Made by a program: the position numbers and the translations under genes. Of a stretch of 64,000 nt of DNA, positions 15,992-24,199 are shown in pieces (the first letter of the stretch is position 1; each line of letters starts with the position of its first letter). The notes under the pieces are model-generated. The model was not told where the DNA came from and did not search any database. It saw nothing but the letters and a program-made list of their open reading frames with translations. The DNA is from Bacillus ndiopicus (GTDB lineage Bacteria; Bacillota; Bacilli; Bacillales_A; Planococcaceae), in NCBI RefSeq assembly GCF_000612805.1, contig NZ_HG964404.1:583091-647090 (forward strand). The letters are read 5' to 3'.

Positions 15992-17122
15992 TTATTGCCA
16001 AATAACGCGCGTTGCTTGGAATGAATCCAACTGTACAGTTGCTTGGCTTTCCTTTGAAAAGATAGCCCCTTCTAAATTGGCACCTGCAAACTGTGTATTG
16101 TGTAAATTGGCACCTTTAAAGCAAGCGCCCCGCAAGTCGGCTAATGTAAAATTGGCATTTGCTAAATTCGCATTTGTAAAACGCACTGGCAAATAACCAG
16201 ACATATGCCATTGCTCTCTATCTAAAAGACCGCTTGCTCCCTGTGCTTGCTGGAAATTCGCTCCTTGTAATTGACAGTTTGTAAAGTCTGCCTCATGGAT
16301 AATGCTAAAGCTACAATCCACCTCTGTCAGATGGCTATCACGGAAAGAGGTGCCTATTAGTAGACTTTCCGATAAATTACTATGCGACAGGTTTGTCTCA
16401 TGGAAAAAGGCATAACGAGCATCGATAGTAAGATAGTTACCTTCTGATAAATCAAGCTGACGAAATACCTCGTATGCATATTCATCCTCTAATTTTTGTT
16501 CAAGCCATTTTTTCATTTCTTGTGCATCTTTTACAGAGGCGTCTGTCGCATAAACAACCTCACTGTTATCCATAAACTCCCCGATACGTATTTCCACTAA
16601 TGGCTCGCACCATAGCTCTTTAAATGCAGGGCACCCCTCAATATTTGATAGCGCATATCTCGCAAGGCTAATGACATATTGATAAAAATGGATGGCCTCA
16701 CGTAATTGAATGGCTTCGATATCTGCCTGTGAAATAATCCCCATAAAGGTTTGGCTGTATTGCGATAGCTCTGTAATAAATTGTGTTAAAAATTGCAGTG
16801 CCCAGCCTGCATCATAGGTAGTCGCAATTGGTTTTGTATCGAAAAACCATTCGCCGCTCGTCCCCTCTACAATCGATAAATAGCGCCCTGTTAGTAGCTC
16901 TGTGCGCAAGAGGGAAAAGGTGATATGACCAAGCGGTTCTTTTTGTTGCTGTGTTTGCTGTTGCTTTAGCTCCTGACAAATGATTTGAAAATCCTGTTGA
17001 AATTGCGCTGCAAGCTGCTCTTTATTCACTTGAAAGAAATCCTCTAATGCTAGCAGGTAGTGCAAGCGTCGTTTGGGCACCTCGATATCATAAAAATGCT
17101 GTAAAATTTTCACTTCCTGCAT
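15992..17122 (-). CDS. Pentapeptide-repeat spike-module protein, module A
   Basis: 376 residues. The first 220 are helical and unrecognised (QLFYDxEVPxRRLxYLLALEDFF shared with its copy at 26620 in short form RRL.YLLALED). Residues 225-375 are pentapeptide repeats (FHETNLSHSNLSES, ANFTLADLRGACFKGANLH). The fixed position between one vgrG and the Imm11-like gene suggests a structural or effector-adaptor role, comparable with pentapeptide proteins found beside T6SS vgrG genes. Function not shown. Confidence 0.7.
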   Translation of the reverse strand: MQEVKILQHFYDIEVPKRRLHYLLALEDFFQVNKEQLAAQFQQDFQIICQELKQQQTQQQKEPLGHITFSLLRTELLTGRYLSIVEGTSGEWFFDTKPIATTYDAGWALQFLTQFITELSQYSQTFMGIISQADIEAIQLREAIHFYQYVISLARYALSNIEGCPAFKELWCEPLVEIRIGEFMDNSEVVYATDASVKDAQEMKKWLEQKLEDEYAYEVFRQLDLSEGNYLTIDARYAFFHETNLSHSNLSESLLIGTSFRDSHLTEVDCSFSIIHEADFTNCQLQGANFQQAQGASGLLDREQWHMSGYLPVRFTNANLANANFTLADLRGACFKGANLHNTQFAGANLEGAIFSKESQATVQLDSFQATRVIWQ

Positions 17123-17134
17123 GGCTATTCCCCC

Positions 17135-18128
17135 TTAATTTGCCTTCACTTCTTTACCGAAAATTTGCACATTGCCATCCATTTTTACGCTGCTTTCCTT
17201 GCATTTCAATGAGATTTCCTCCTCAGCAGATACAAGGATTTTTTTACTTGCATTAATCGAAATATCCGCCTGTGAAATTAGTTGAATGGCTCCCTTGCTG
17301 TATAGCTCAATGCCATTCGCTTCATTTAAACGAATAAAGACACTGCCATCCAGTGCTGTAATCACAATTTCATCTGGACTCATTTTGATTTCCTTGCCAA
17401 AGGCGGTGCGATAATACTTCGTTGAAGGGTCGTCTAGTTTATTTGTAGCGCTTGTCTCTCGATTTTTACGTATCGAATTACTTGCCACTCCTGCTTCCTC
17501 ACGCTGCGTTGGAAAATAAACATGCACAAAATCATTGATTTCTGGCATCGCATACCAGCCACTATGTCCTTCTGCTGTATAAGGTGTGGAATAGAGGAAC
17601 CAATGTGCCTTGCCTTTATCCTGCTTTTCATCAATCTCTAGATGTACCTTGATATGATCCTTTGCTACTTCGAGCACCTTGCCTTCGAGCGATAAGCCTA
17701 CAACGTTATCATTGAATAACTCAGGCTGCTTCATGCCATTTTTCGTTGCTAATGTGTACACATGCTTTAACAAGCCGTCCTTCATGGTTGTGGAGGCTGC
17801 GCGTATATAAAGGGTTTGTTTATTAAAGCTGACCGTATCACCAAGCGCTAGCACTTTATCAGTTTCGACCTCATAGTATAAAAAATCGTGCTCCTCCATA
17901 CCGTCATTGCCATTCTCTGTATAGCGCAGGTAGTCTGCTAGTCTTTTACGCACTGTGTAGTGATAGTCCTCTAGCTTGCCCTGCGCCTTGCCTATCGGGA
18001 TACCAAAATGGAATTTGGGCTGTGCAAAGGTTGCCGCAGGAACTAAGCCCGTATTGAAGCGTGAGGCAAGGCGCTTTAAAAATTGCCAATCGGTTTCTGC
18101 GTATTGCAATGTGAATTTTTCACCTTTC
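17135..18128 (-). pseudogene. 5'-truncated vgrG, module A first copy
   Basis: 324 or so codons matching the 474-residue VgrG at 27763 from its residue 150 onward (TLQY.ETDWQFLKRLASRF, GLVPAATFAQPKF). The homology starts abruptly near 18126 with a stop four codons upstream and no ribosome site, so the gp27-like N-terminus is missing. The OB fold and needle remain in frame. A TTG at 18109 could start a shortened protein but this would lack the trimerising part. It marks the edge of a duplicated module. Confidence 0.75.
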
Positions 18129-18237
18129 GTTACTTATTGAAAGAGTTGAGTTGCATACGTAATAATACGCATCATTCGAAAAAGCACTTGTTATCTAATC
18201 AGATTTTGAGCTGCTGTAGCTTCGCGCGCAAAATTGC

Positions 18238-18287
18238 AAAAAAATCCTCTTGAAAGGCGGTTTAAAGTGCCCTTCAAGAGGATTTTT
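18238..18287. terminator. Strong bidirectional hairpin between cassettes
   Basis: AAAAAATCCTCTTGAAAGGC, loop, GCCCTTCAAGAGGATTTTT: a long stem with A/T tails. It has the same plan (CTTGAA-GGC..GCC-TTCAAG) as the cassette hairpin but a longer stem. It separates module A from the orphan immunity genes at 18363-19347. The interval 18129-18237 shows an imperfect palindrome around GCATACGTAATAATACG, with no gene. Confidence 0.75.
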
Positions 18288-18362
18288 CAATAGTTATTAA
18301 TTTAAATACAATGACTTATAGTCCACCCAATATCATAGAATATACTGGCGATTTACCCAATT

Positions 18363-19091
18363 TCACAAATAATCTACTACATTTAATATAGTGTCTTTTA
18401 ATGCAACATAACTTAGTTCATTATTAGGTAAAACTTCTTCGTAAATTTCTAAAAATGCTTTTTTTAATTCCAATTCTTCATGTTGAGTTAAATCATCGTT
18501 ATCGATTTTTTCAATTAATTCAAAAAATCTACCTAGCTTTATACATAAGTTCGAATCAATATTTTCATTTGCATCGACTTGGTAAACTACATCTGGTATT
18601 AAATGATTACTAGCATTATAAATCAAAATTCCCACCATCTCATTATTCTGTAAAAGAACAGAAAAGTCTGAGGTTATCTTTACTTCAATGGAGAGGTTTG
18701 CTCTGTCCCATTTTTCAGAATAGGATAGTAAATTATCCTCTTCAATATAGTACTCGGTAAAATCCGATAAATTACATTCGAAATTCCTTTCCTCACTTAT
18801 TTTGACGTTCCCTTCTCTCTCTTCTAATAAAACTTTATCTATTTTCCCATTTTTCACTATTATTGGATCGTTTAACTTTATTACTGCTCCTATAAAATTC
18901 AAATCTTCCTTATTAAATAATAGAGTATCTGAATCAGACCACAGCCATTTAAAACTTCCATAACTTTTATTTTTTAATTCTTCAATTTCGTAGTAATTTT
19001 TCTCTTTACCAATCCATATAATTTGACTCGATAAGTACCATCTTACATCAGTATTACTTATAATTTGTTTATTATTAATATTTATTTTCAT
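18363..19091 (-). CDS. Hypothetical immunity-type protein, 242 aa
   Basis: An acidic 242-residue protein with YLSSQIIWIGKEKNYYEIEEL near the start and SDFSVLLQNNEMVGILIYNAS in the middle; the latter resembles strands in the protein at 8420. The ATG overlaps the stop of the broken gene upstream (TAATG). It is the largest immunity-type protein in the array and has no toxin beside it. Function unknown. Confidence 0.5.
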   Translation of the reverse strand: MKININNKQIISNTDVRWYLSSQIIWIGKEKNYYEIEELKNKSYGSFKWLWSDSDTLLFNKEDLNFIGAVIKLNDPIIVKNGKIDKVLLEEREGNVKISEERNFECNLSDFTEYYIEEDNLLSYSEKWDRANLSIEVKITSDFSVLLQNNEMVGILIYNASNHLIPDVVYQVDANENIDSNLCIKLGRFFELIEKIDNDDLTQHEELELKKAFLEIYEEVLPNNELSYVALKDTILNVVDYL

Positions 19092-19347
19092 TACGCATCT
19101 ATACTTTTTCTCATATTGTCTAAGTACATTTCAATACTGGTAAATTTTTCTTCGTAAAGAGTCTTATCATATTCATCTATGTCACTCAAAAAATAAATCC
19201 ATCAAAATCTATTTCAAAACCAATCTTATTACTCAAATATCTTGTAGCGTCTTTAAATGTCCTAGTAACATAACAAACATTAATTAAATCTTCCACTTGA
19301 GAGTGCTCCATACTAATTAGATCATCGGAATCTAGTAGTTTATCCAT
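19091..19347 (-). pseudogene. Frameshifted small gene upstream of 18363
   Basis: Starts MDKLLDSDDLISMEHSQVED at 19347 after AGGAGGAAG, reads to FDGFIF and a stop; shifting one base at a run of T continues LSDIDEYDKTLYEEKF, then SIEMYLDNMRKSIDA to a TAA overlapping the next ATG. A single insertion or deletion in the T run explains it, so it may be a sequencing error, phase variation or recent decay. Confidence 0.6.
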
Positions 19348-19431
19348 TCATCTTCCTCCTAAGGTGTATGTGTTATTGGGAAGAACGATGTGAGTTGTAA
19401 CCCCAGAGTCGTTTTGTTTTTAACATACTAA

Positions 19432-19463
19432 AAAACCTTGAAAGGTATTTAGCCAGTCAAGGT
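19432..19463 (-). terminator. Cassette hairpin, copy 5
   Basis: AAAAAACCTTGAAAGGTATTT then AGCCAGTCAAGG. It follows the EndoU immunity gene at 19728. The 19464-19727 interval repeats 4177-4420 and contains a remnant reading VRNVKEAERLKVKLYK, the tail of the same family as the pseudogene at 4308. Confidence 0.65.
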
Positions 19464-19727
19464 ATGATAATGATAACAATCACATTACAATTATAAATAC
19501 CACCTACTGATTTATTGGTGAGAATATCATAACTGTTTTATATATTCTTTCTAATACATTAAGGTTATTTTAAAGTAATCCTACTCCAATTTGTTTATAA
19601 AGCTTAACTTTTAGTCTCTCTGCTTCCTTCACATTCCTTACCGTAGTTTTGTGAACGATGAAATTCCTGAAATCACCTCTCAAACAAAGAGTTTATTTTG
19701 CACTTACAAAGATACTTCATTACTTAT

Positions 19728-20084
19728 TTATCTTTTTCTATCTTGTATTTTTTCAAAATAGATATCCACAATGTTTTTTTTATCTGGATAATCCTCTAAA
19801 TATACTTGGCAAGCTTTCTCAAGATAGTATAAGAACGTTTCATTATCTACTATGACTTCCTCATCATACAAAGAAAACATAACTCCCTCAAATAATTCTT
19901 CACCAGGGTCTAAATCTGTAGGAAAAATACAGACTGCATCATTAATTCCTCTTCCAATGTCCAAACTAAATTGTTCTATAATCTCTAAAAAATCAGATTC
20001 TGGAATAGCATTAAAGAATGAAATAATTGGAAAGTGTTCAGCTTTTAACAAATCTACTTCTAATAATCTAAAATCTCTAGGCAT
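19728..20084 (-). CDS. Immunity protein for EndoU toxin at 20105
   Basis: 118 residues, start ATG 20084 after AAAGGAC. Acidic, with FSLYDEEVIVDNETFLYYLEKACQVYLEDYPDK (split features over residues 72-104) that share the (E/D)..FY.YLE..C..(Y/F)....P arrangement with 11762 and 2730. It starts 20 bases after the EndoU toxin stop, giving the usual toxin-antidote order. Confidence 0.65.
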   Translation of the reverse strand: MPRDFRLLEVDLLKAEHFPIISFFNAIPESDFLEIIEQFSLDIGRGINDAVCIFPTDLDPGEELFEGVMFSLYDEEVIVDNETFLYYLEKACQVYLEDYPDKKNIVDIYFEKIQDRKR

Positions 20085-20104
20085 AAGTATGTCCTTTCTT
20101 TAAG

Positions 20105-21385
20105 TTAAAATTCTGGATAAAACGAAGTAACCTCCCCATCTTTAGTGTAACCCCTCCATTTTGTCCCCTTGCTATCATAACCAACCCATTCTCTACCAAG
20201 CGAACCGTTAGCAGATGCATCTTTCGCTGCTTCCTTACCTAATCTTATATACTGCTCATCAGAGACTACTTTGGGATCATACACAGTTTTGTTGAAATGA
20301 GTTGTTTTCCATCCTGTTATTTCCCCAGTCTTTCCATCAACAGATGGCACTTGATAGGTTATCTTTTCAACTCCAGACATTGACGGGTGTCGTTCAACAT
20401 TTAATATATTGACTTCATTTTTATAAAATTCATCTTTATTATGTGCCCCTCCCACCCCTATTCGTCTTGGAACAGAAGGGTCGGTATTTCTTATATGATT
20501 TTCTAAATCAGGTGTAAATTTTAGATTACCCGTAACACCCTTCTCTGAACCACCGGATTTATTGGTACTCATCTGAACGAGCGAGTCACTTTCTTTCTTC
20601 GCTCCCGTCTTCATACCATTCGCACCTGCCGTGGCTAGTAGAGGTTTATTTCCGTTTAACATATCTCCGAGCTTATCCATACCTGTTTGTATCTTTTGCT
20701 TCATCTGTGCCATGGCGGTATTAGCTTGGGCTTTCAGTTCCTTTGCCTTGGCGGTGACTTTCTCCACCACTTGCTTGCCGCCTTCTTTTAGCTTGGTAAG
20801 CGGTTTGGATAGGGTGTCGGCGAGTTTACTGCTACCGGGGATGATTTTCATCGCCCCTTTGCCGAGATGCTTGGCCCCTTTGACAAAAGGACCACCGATG
20901 ATAGCGGCACCGGAGATGGCGCGTTCTGCTTTGCTGAGCTTACGACCTGTGATTGGGTCTTTACCATAAGCCGCTTCATAAGCACCTTTCAGATTACCCA
21001 AGCCCGGACAAAAGTCGACGATCATCGATACGCCTTCTTTCCAACCGCCTTTTACCCAGTTCTTTGTTTTTTTATAGGCGGCGAGCACAAAGGTTTTGGC
21101 ATCCTTCTTTAACCATTGTACCAGTGCCAGCTCATCTAAGTTGTTTTTGAGCTTGCGGGCGTAGGTGGTGACTTTGCCGAGTGCTTCTTCTACGGATTCC
21201 TCTAATTCCTCAAGGAGCTCCTCTGCGCTCTCCTTCAGTTCCCCTAGCTTTGTCTCTACTTTTTGGGCGAGCTTCTTGGCTTCCTTCTTGATAGTTTGTG
21301 CGCCTTTTTTAGCACTTTTGATGGCATTGCCTACGAACGGGATACTCGCAATGGCTTTTCCTATCGATTTCCAAAACTTCCCCAT
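20105..21385 (-). CDS. Polymorphic toxin, pre-toxin TG region and C-terminal EndoU
   Basis: 426 residues. Residues 1-285 are almost identical to the deaminase toxin at 22867: SIGKAIASIPFVGNAIKSAK, an acidic coiled segment (EELLEELEESVEEAL), then a pre-toxin block (DFCPGLGNLKGAYEAAYG, DPITGRKLS). After SEKGV the sequences part and this one carries an EndoU domain: GGAHNKDEF, RHPSMSGVEKITYQVP, KTVYDPKVVSDEQ, WRGYTKDGEVTSFYPEF. Upstream only a 45-base scrap of vgrG remains, so it is an orphan effector, though TTAGGGGG before the ATG may still serve as a ribosome site. Confidence 0.8.
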   Translation of the reverse strand: MGKFWKSIGKAIASIPFVGNAIKSAKKGAQTIKKEAKKLAQKVETKLGELKESAEELLEELEESVEEALGKVTTYARKLKNNLDELALVQWLKKDAKTFVLAAYKKTKNWVKGGWKEGVSMIVDFCPGLGNLKGAYEAAYGKDPITGRKLSKAERAISGAAIIGGPFVKGAKHLGKGAMKIIPGSSKLADTLSKPLTKLKEGGKQVVEKVTAKAKELKAQANTAMAQMKQKIQTGMDKLGDMLNGNKPLLATAGANGMKTGAKKESDSLVQMSTNKSGGSEKGVTGNLKFTPDLENHIRNTDPSVPRRIGVGGAHNKDEFYKNEVNILNVERHPSMSGVEKITYQVPSVDGKTGEITGWKTTHFNKTVYDPKVVSDEQYIRLGKEAAKDASANGSLGREWVGYDSKGTKWRGYTKDGEVTSFYPEF

Positions 21386-21440
21386 TAGGCACCCCCTAAT
21401 GGAACGGGCGCTTTTGAGCTACCTGTCATGTAAACGACTT
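20581..21440. repeat. Direct repeat, left copy (toxin constant region)
   Basis: About 860 bases nearly identical to 23333-24199, covering the last codons of vgrG and the first 285 codons of the toxin. Differences are scattered silent changes plus a few substitutions such as EGGKQVVEK against DSGKQVMEK. The repeat ends exactly where the two toxin tips diverge. Confidence 0.85.
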
Positions 21441-21492
21441 ATTGGGGGTTCTTTTTGAATTTAGCGATTTTCTTGCTCATTGATTTGCTCGC
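21386..21492 (-). pseudogene. Mosaic scar: vgrG tail plus toxin N-terminal scrap
   Basis: Bases 21386-21437 encode VVYMTGSSKAPVPLGGA, the exact end of the VgrG at 24144. Directly before this, 21447-21490 reads SMSKKIAKFKKNPQ, which matches SLSKKIAKFKKNNKK of the other toxin type at 12102. Two unrelated gene pieces are thus joined end to end, recording at least two recombination events. Confidence 0.7.
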
Positions 21493-21649
21493 ATTTTATT
21501 AAGGAGTTTGTATGGTGAATATTGCTACCTGATATAACTTCTAACTCGAAAAATTTTTTAGTAAATTTATTTAACTCAATTTCCCCCATGATATTTTCAT
21601 TCGGTCCAAATCTATAAACCACCGTTTTATTAGCTTCACATACTTTCAT
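21461..21649 (-). pseudogene. N-terminal remnant of an immunity-type gene
   Basis: 62 codons starting MKVCEANKTVVYRFGPNEN; the pattern NEN..GEIELN....FFELE resembles the intact protein at 1190. After about 45 codons it runs into the toxin scrap in another frame. A second, more decayed copy of the same start lies at 22010-22165. Confidence 0.45.
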
Positions 21650-21884
21650 TAATAAAACGTATGAAACTATCTTTATTCCATACCATGGGCGCCCAAATAC
21701 TACTGTTTTAACGTGTGTTATTCAAATCAGTAGGGTTCTTTTGTGGATCCTTTCTCACTTTGTCCCACTATCTTTTACGCATTTAAATGTCACCTTAGTA
21801 TCTTATCTCACAGTAAGCATTTTCATGTGTCATAACTGACCATCATTAATTAAGTATATATCCCATCAGTTTTTCGTATAAATA

Positions 21885-21918
21885 AAAAACCTTGATAGGC
21901 ATTTAGCCAATCAAGGAA
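21885..21918 (-). terminator. Cassette hairpin, copy 6
   Basis: AAAAAACCTTGATAGGCATTT then AGCCAATCAAGG. It lies in a 760-base gap (21650-22409) between the orphan EndoU unit and the deaminase unit. Apart from this hairpin and the remnant at 22010 the gap holds only AT-rich DNA. Confidence 0.65.
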
Positions 21919-22009
21919 ATTTTTTAGTTTCTATGATTCGAAAGTCATTCTATAAGGAAACACATCCCCTTCTTTTATTAGGCTAACTAGCCAATTTCTA
22001 AGTAGCTCT

Positions 22010-22165
22010 ATCATAATAAAATTTAGATGAAGATGGTTATCTAGGATAACTTCTAACTCGGAAAACTTTCTGTAAATTTATTTAGTTCAATTTTCACCTA
22101 TAATAATTTCATTATGTCCAAATCTGTACACTACAGTTTCATTATCTTTTAGTAATTAAACATTT
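22010..22165 (-). pseudogene. Second decayed copy of the 21461 immunity-type gene
   Basis: Minus strand reads NETVVYRFGHNEIIIGEN, stop, then in the next frame RKFSELEVIL. It parallels NKTVVYRFGPNENIMGE..FFELEVIS of 21461. Several stops; not functional. Confidence 0.45.
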
Positions 22166-22409
22166 AAAGCCAATTTTACCTCTCTCTTATCTATTATTCC
22201 TAAATATATTGAGTTTTCAATAATTATTTTACCGATTAGAAATTCCAATCAAAAGACTAAAAAATGGAGCTTTAATATTCCTTATTTTGTGATAATGTCT
22301 AGAGTACCTTCTTTATGCACAATCTTCCTGCCACAATATAAAGCCATTATCTATTTGAGTAGTTTCTATTAATTTAACACTCAATTGTTTAAAAAATAGT
22401 CACACAGAT

Positions 22410-22865
22410 TTATCCTCTAATAAACTCTGAAGTAATATTAATTCCGTCGGAAAGGAAACTACTAAAACTATCCCAAGCTAACTTGGGTTCTCCCTCACCC
22501 TCTATATATTGATATACTGGAGGGTTATCTCCTTCACTAAATCTAAAATAATTAAATTCATAACCTTGATGCATAGAAAATACAAAAGCATCCTCTGGTA
22601 AATTGAAGGATTCTTGGTTTTCTTCTAGCAACTCAATTGCTTCTTCCGTTAATCCCTTTATGCTTCTGAAGAAAATATCTGTACCTTGAAATAACAAACC
22701 TGCACGATGTCCTATTCCTAATAAAAAATTGCGATACATATCTGGAAAACTATATCCAATTTCTCCTTCCAATTCTTTGATTTCATTTTCACTACACCCT
22801 TGAATCTCCTCAATAGTAGCTATTTGATATTTTACCAATAAATTAACAATTCTATTTTTATCCAT
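22410..22865 (-). CDS. SUKH (SMI1/KNR4) immunity protein for the deaminase toxin
   Basis: 151 residues with the SUKH core: IQGCSENEIKELEGEIGYSFP, then MYRNFLLGIGHRAG and GTDIFF, and a C-terminal F..FS..DNPPVYQYIEGE followed by WDSFSSFL. SUKH proteins commonly guard against deaminase and nuclease toxins. It starts one base after the toxin stop, with its ribosome site inside the toxin gene. Confidence 0.8.
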   Translation of the reverse strand: MDKNRIVNLLVKYQIATIEEIQGCSENEIKELEGEIGYSFPDMYRNFLLGIGHRAGLLFQGTDIFFRSIKGLTEEAIELLEENQESFNLPEDAFVFSMHQGYEFNYFRFSEGDNPPVYQYIEGEGEPKLAWDSFSSFLSDGINITSEFIRG

Positions 22866-22866
22866 A

Positions 22867-24144
22867 TTATTTACTCCCTCCAGGTCCGTGATCTATTATT
22901 ACGTCAATATTAGGAAATCTTTTTTTGAACTGTTCAATTACACCTGAACAAGATATACAGAATGGCAATTCGGAAAACAAATAGACTTTTCCAGAAGCCT
23001 GTTGTGATAAGTTTGAAGCCAAATTCTCCAGGATTTTCACTTCTGAATCTAGTGTGCGTGGGTTATTCCCTGTGGTAATTGTATCAAAAATTCGTTTTTC
23101 TGGTACACCAACTGTCCCTGCTCTTTCCGCATTACCACTAACTCCAATTAATTCACCCTTTTTCCCATTAATCTCATACTCCGCAAAAGCAATATTTCTT
23201 TTTGAACCAACGCTAAGTTCTTGTCTAATTTGATTAATTCTATTAATTGAGTCTTCAGTTGACCTTATTACTGTGCCTTCTCCAGTACCCTTAACACCCT
23301 TCTCTGAACCACCGGATTTATTGGTACTCATCTGAACGAGCGAGTCACTTTCTTTCTTCGCTCCCGCCTTCATACCGTTCGCACCTGCTGTGGCAAGCTG
23401 AGGTTTATTTCCGTTTAACATATCTCCGAGCTTATCCATACCTGTTTGTATCTTTTGCTTCATCTGTGCCATGGCGGTATTGGCTTGGGCTTTTAGTTCC
23501 TTAGCCTTGGCGGTGACTTTCTCCATTACTTGTTTGCCACTATCTTTTAGCTTGGTAAGCGGTTTGGATAGGGTGTCGGCGAGTTTGCTGCTACCGGGGA
23601 TGATTTTCATTGCCCCTTTGCCAAGATGTTTGGCCCCTTTGACAAAAGGACCACCGATGATAGCGGCACCGGAGATGGCGCGTTCTGCTTTGCTGAGCTT
23701 ACGACCTGTGATCGGGTCTTTACCGTAAGCCGCCTCATAAGCACCTTTCAGATTACCTAAGCCCGGACAAAAGTCGACGATCATCGATACGCCTTCTTTC
23801 CAACCGCCTTTCACCCAGTTCTTTGTTTTTTTGTAGGCGGCGAGCACAAAGGTCTTCGCATCCTTCTTTAACCATTGTACTAGTGCCAGCTCATCTAAGT
23901 TGTTTTTGAGCTTGCGGGCGTAGGTGGTGACTTTGCCGAGTGCTTCTTCTACGGATTCCTCTAATTCCTCAAGGAGCTCCTCTGCGCTCTCCTTCAGTTC
24001 TCCAAGCTTTGTCTCCACTTTTTGAGCGAGCTTCTTGGCTTCCTTCTTGATGGTTTGTGCGCCTTTTTTAGCACTTTTGATGGCATTGCCTACGAACGGG
24101 ATACTCGCAATGGCTTTTCCTATCGATTTCCAAAACTTCCCCAT
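22867..24144 (-). CDS. Polymorphic toxin with C-terminal deaminase domain
   Basis: 425 residues. Residues 1-285 match the toxin at 20105. After KGTGEG the C-terminus (about 290-425) is a nucleic-acid deaminase: AFAEYEINGKKGELIGVSG, AGTVGVP, RTLDSEVKILENLA (the catalytic Glu follows Asp-Ser instead of the usual His), and LPFCISCSGVIEQFKKRFPNI with the zinc-binding Cys pair. This order is what I recall for the BURPS668_1122-type toxin deaminases. The ATG overlaps the stop of vgrG (TAATG). The immunity gene is SUKH. Expected to mutate or inactivate nucleic acid of rival cells. Confidence 0.8.
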   Translation of the reverse strand: MGKFWKSIGKAIASIPFVGNAIKSAKKGAQTIKKEAKKLAQKVETKLGELKESAEELLEELEESVEEALGKVTTYARKLKNNLDELALVQWLKKDAKTFVLAAYKKTKNWVKGGWKEGVSMIVDFCPGLGNLKGAYEAAYGKDPITGRKLSKAERAISGAAIIGGPFVKGAKHLGKGAMKIIPGSSKLADTLSKPLTKLKDSGKQVMEKVTAKAKELKAQANTAMAQMKQKIQTGMDKLGDMLNGNKPQLATAGANGMKAGAKKESDSLVQMSTNKSGGSEKGVKGTGEGTVIRSTEDSINRINQIRQELSVGSKRNIAFAEYEINGKKGELIGVSGNAERAGTVGVPEKRIFDTITTGNNPRTLDSEVKILENLASNLSQQASGKVYLFSELPFCISCSGVIEQFKKRFPNIDVIIDHGPGGSK

Positions 24145-24199
24145 TAGGCACCCCCTAATGGAACGGGCGCTTTTGAGCTACCTGTCATGTAAACGACTT
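23333..24199. repeat. Direct repeat, right copy (toxin constant region)
   Basis: Partner of 20581-21440, here in its complete setting behind an intact vgrG. A recombination between the two copies would bring the downstream EndoU unit behind the intact vgrG and delete the deaminase unit. Confidence 0.85.

Noticed and set aside
18363..19347. Second spike-module gene set upstream of the truncated vgrG
   Set aside because: The two frames there are acidic immunity-type proteins without spike motifs, and a strong terminator separates them from the module.
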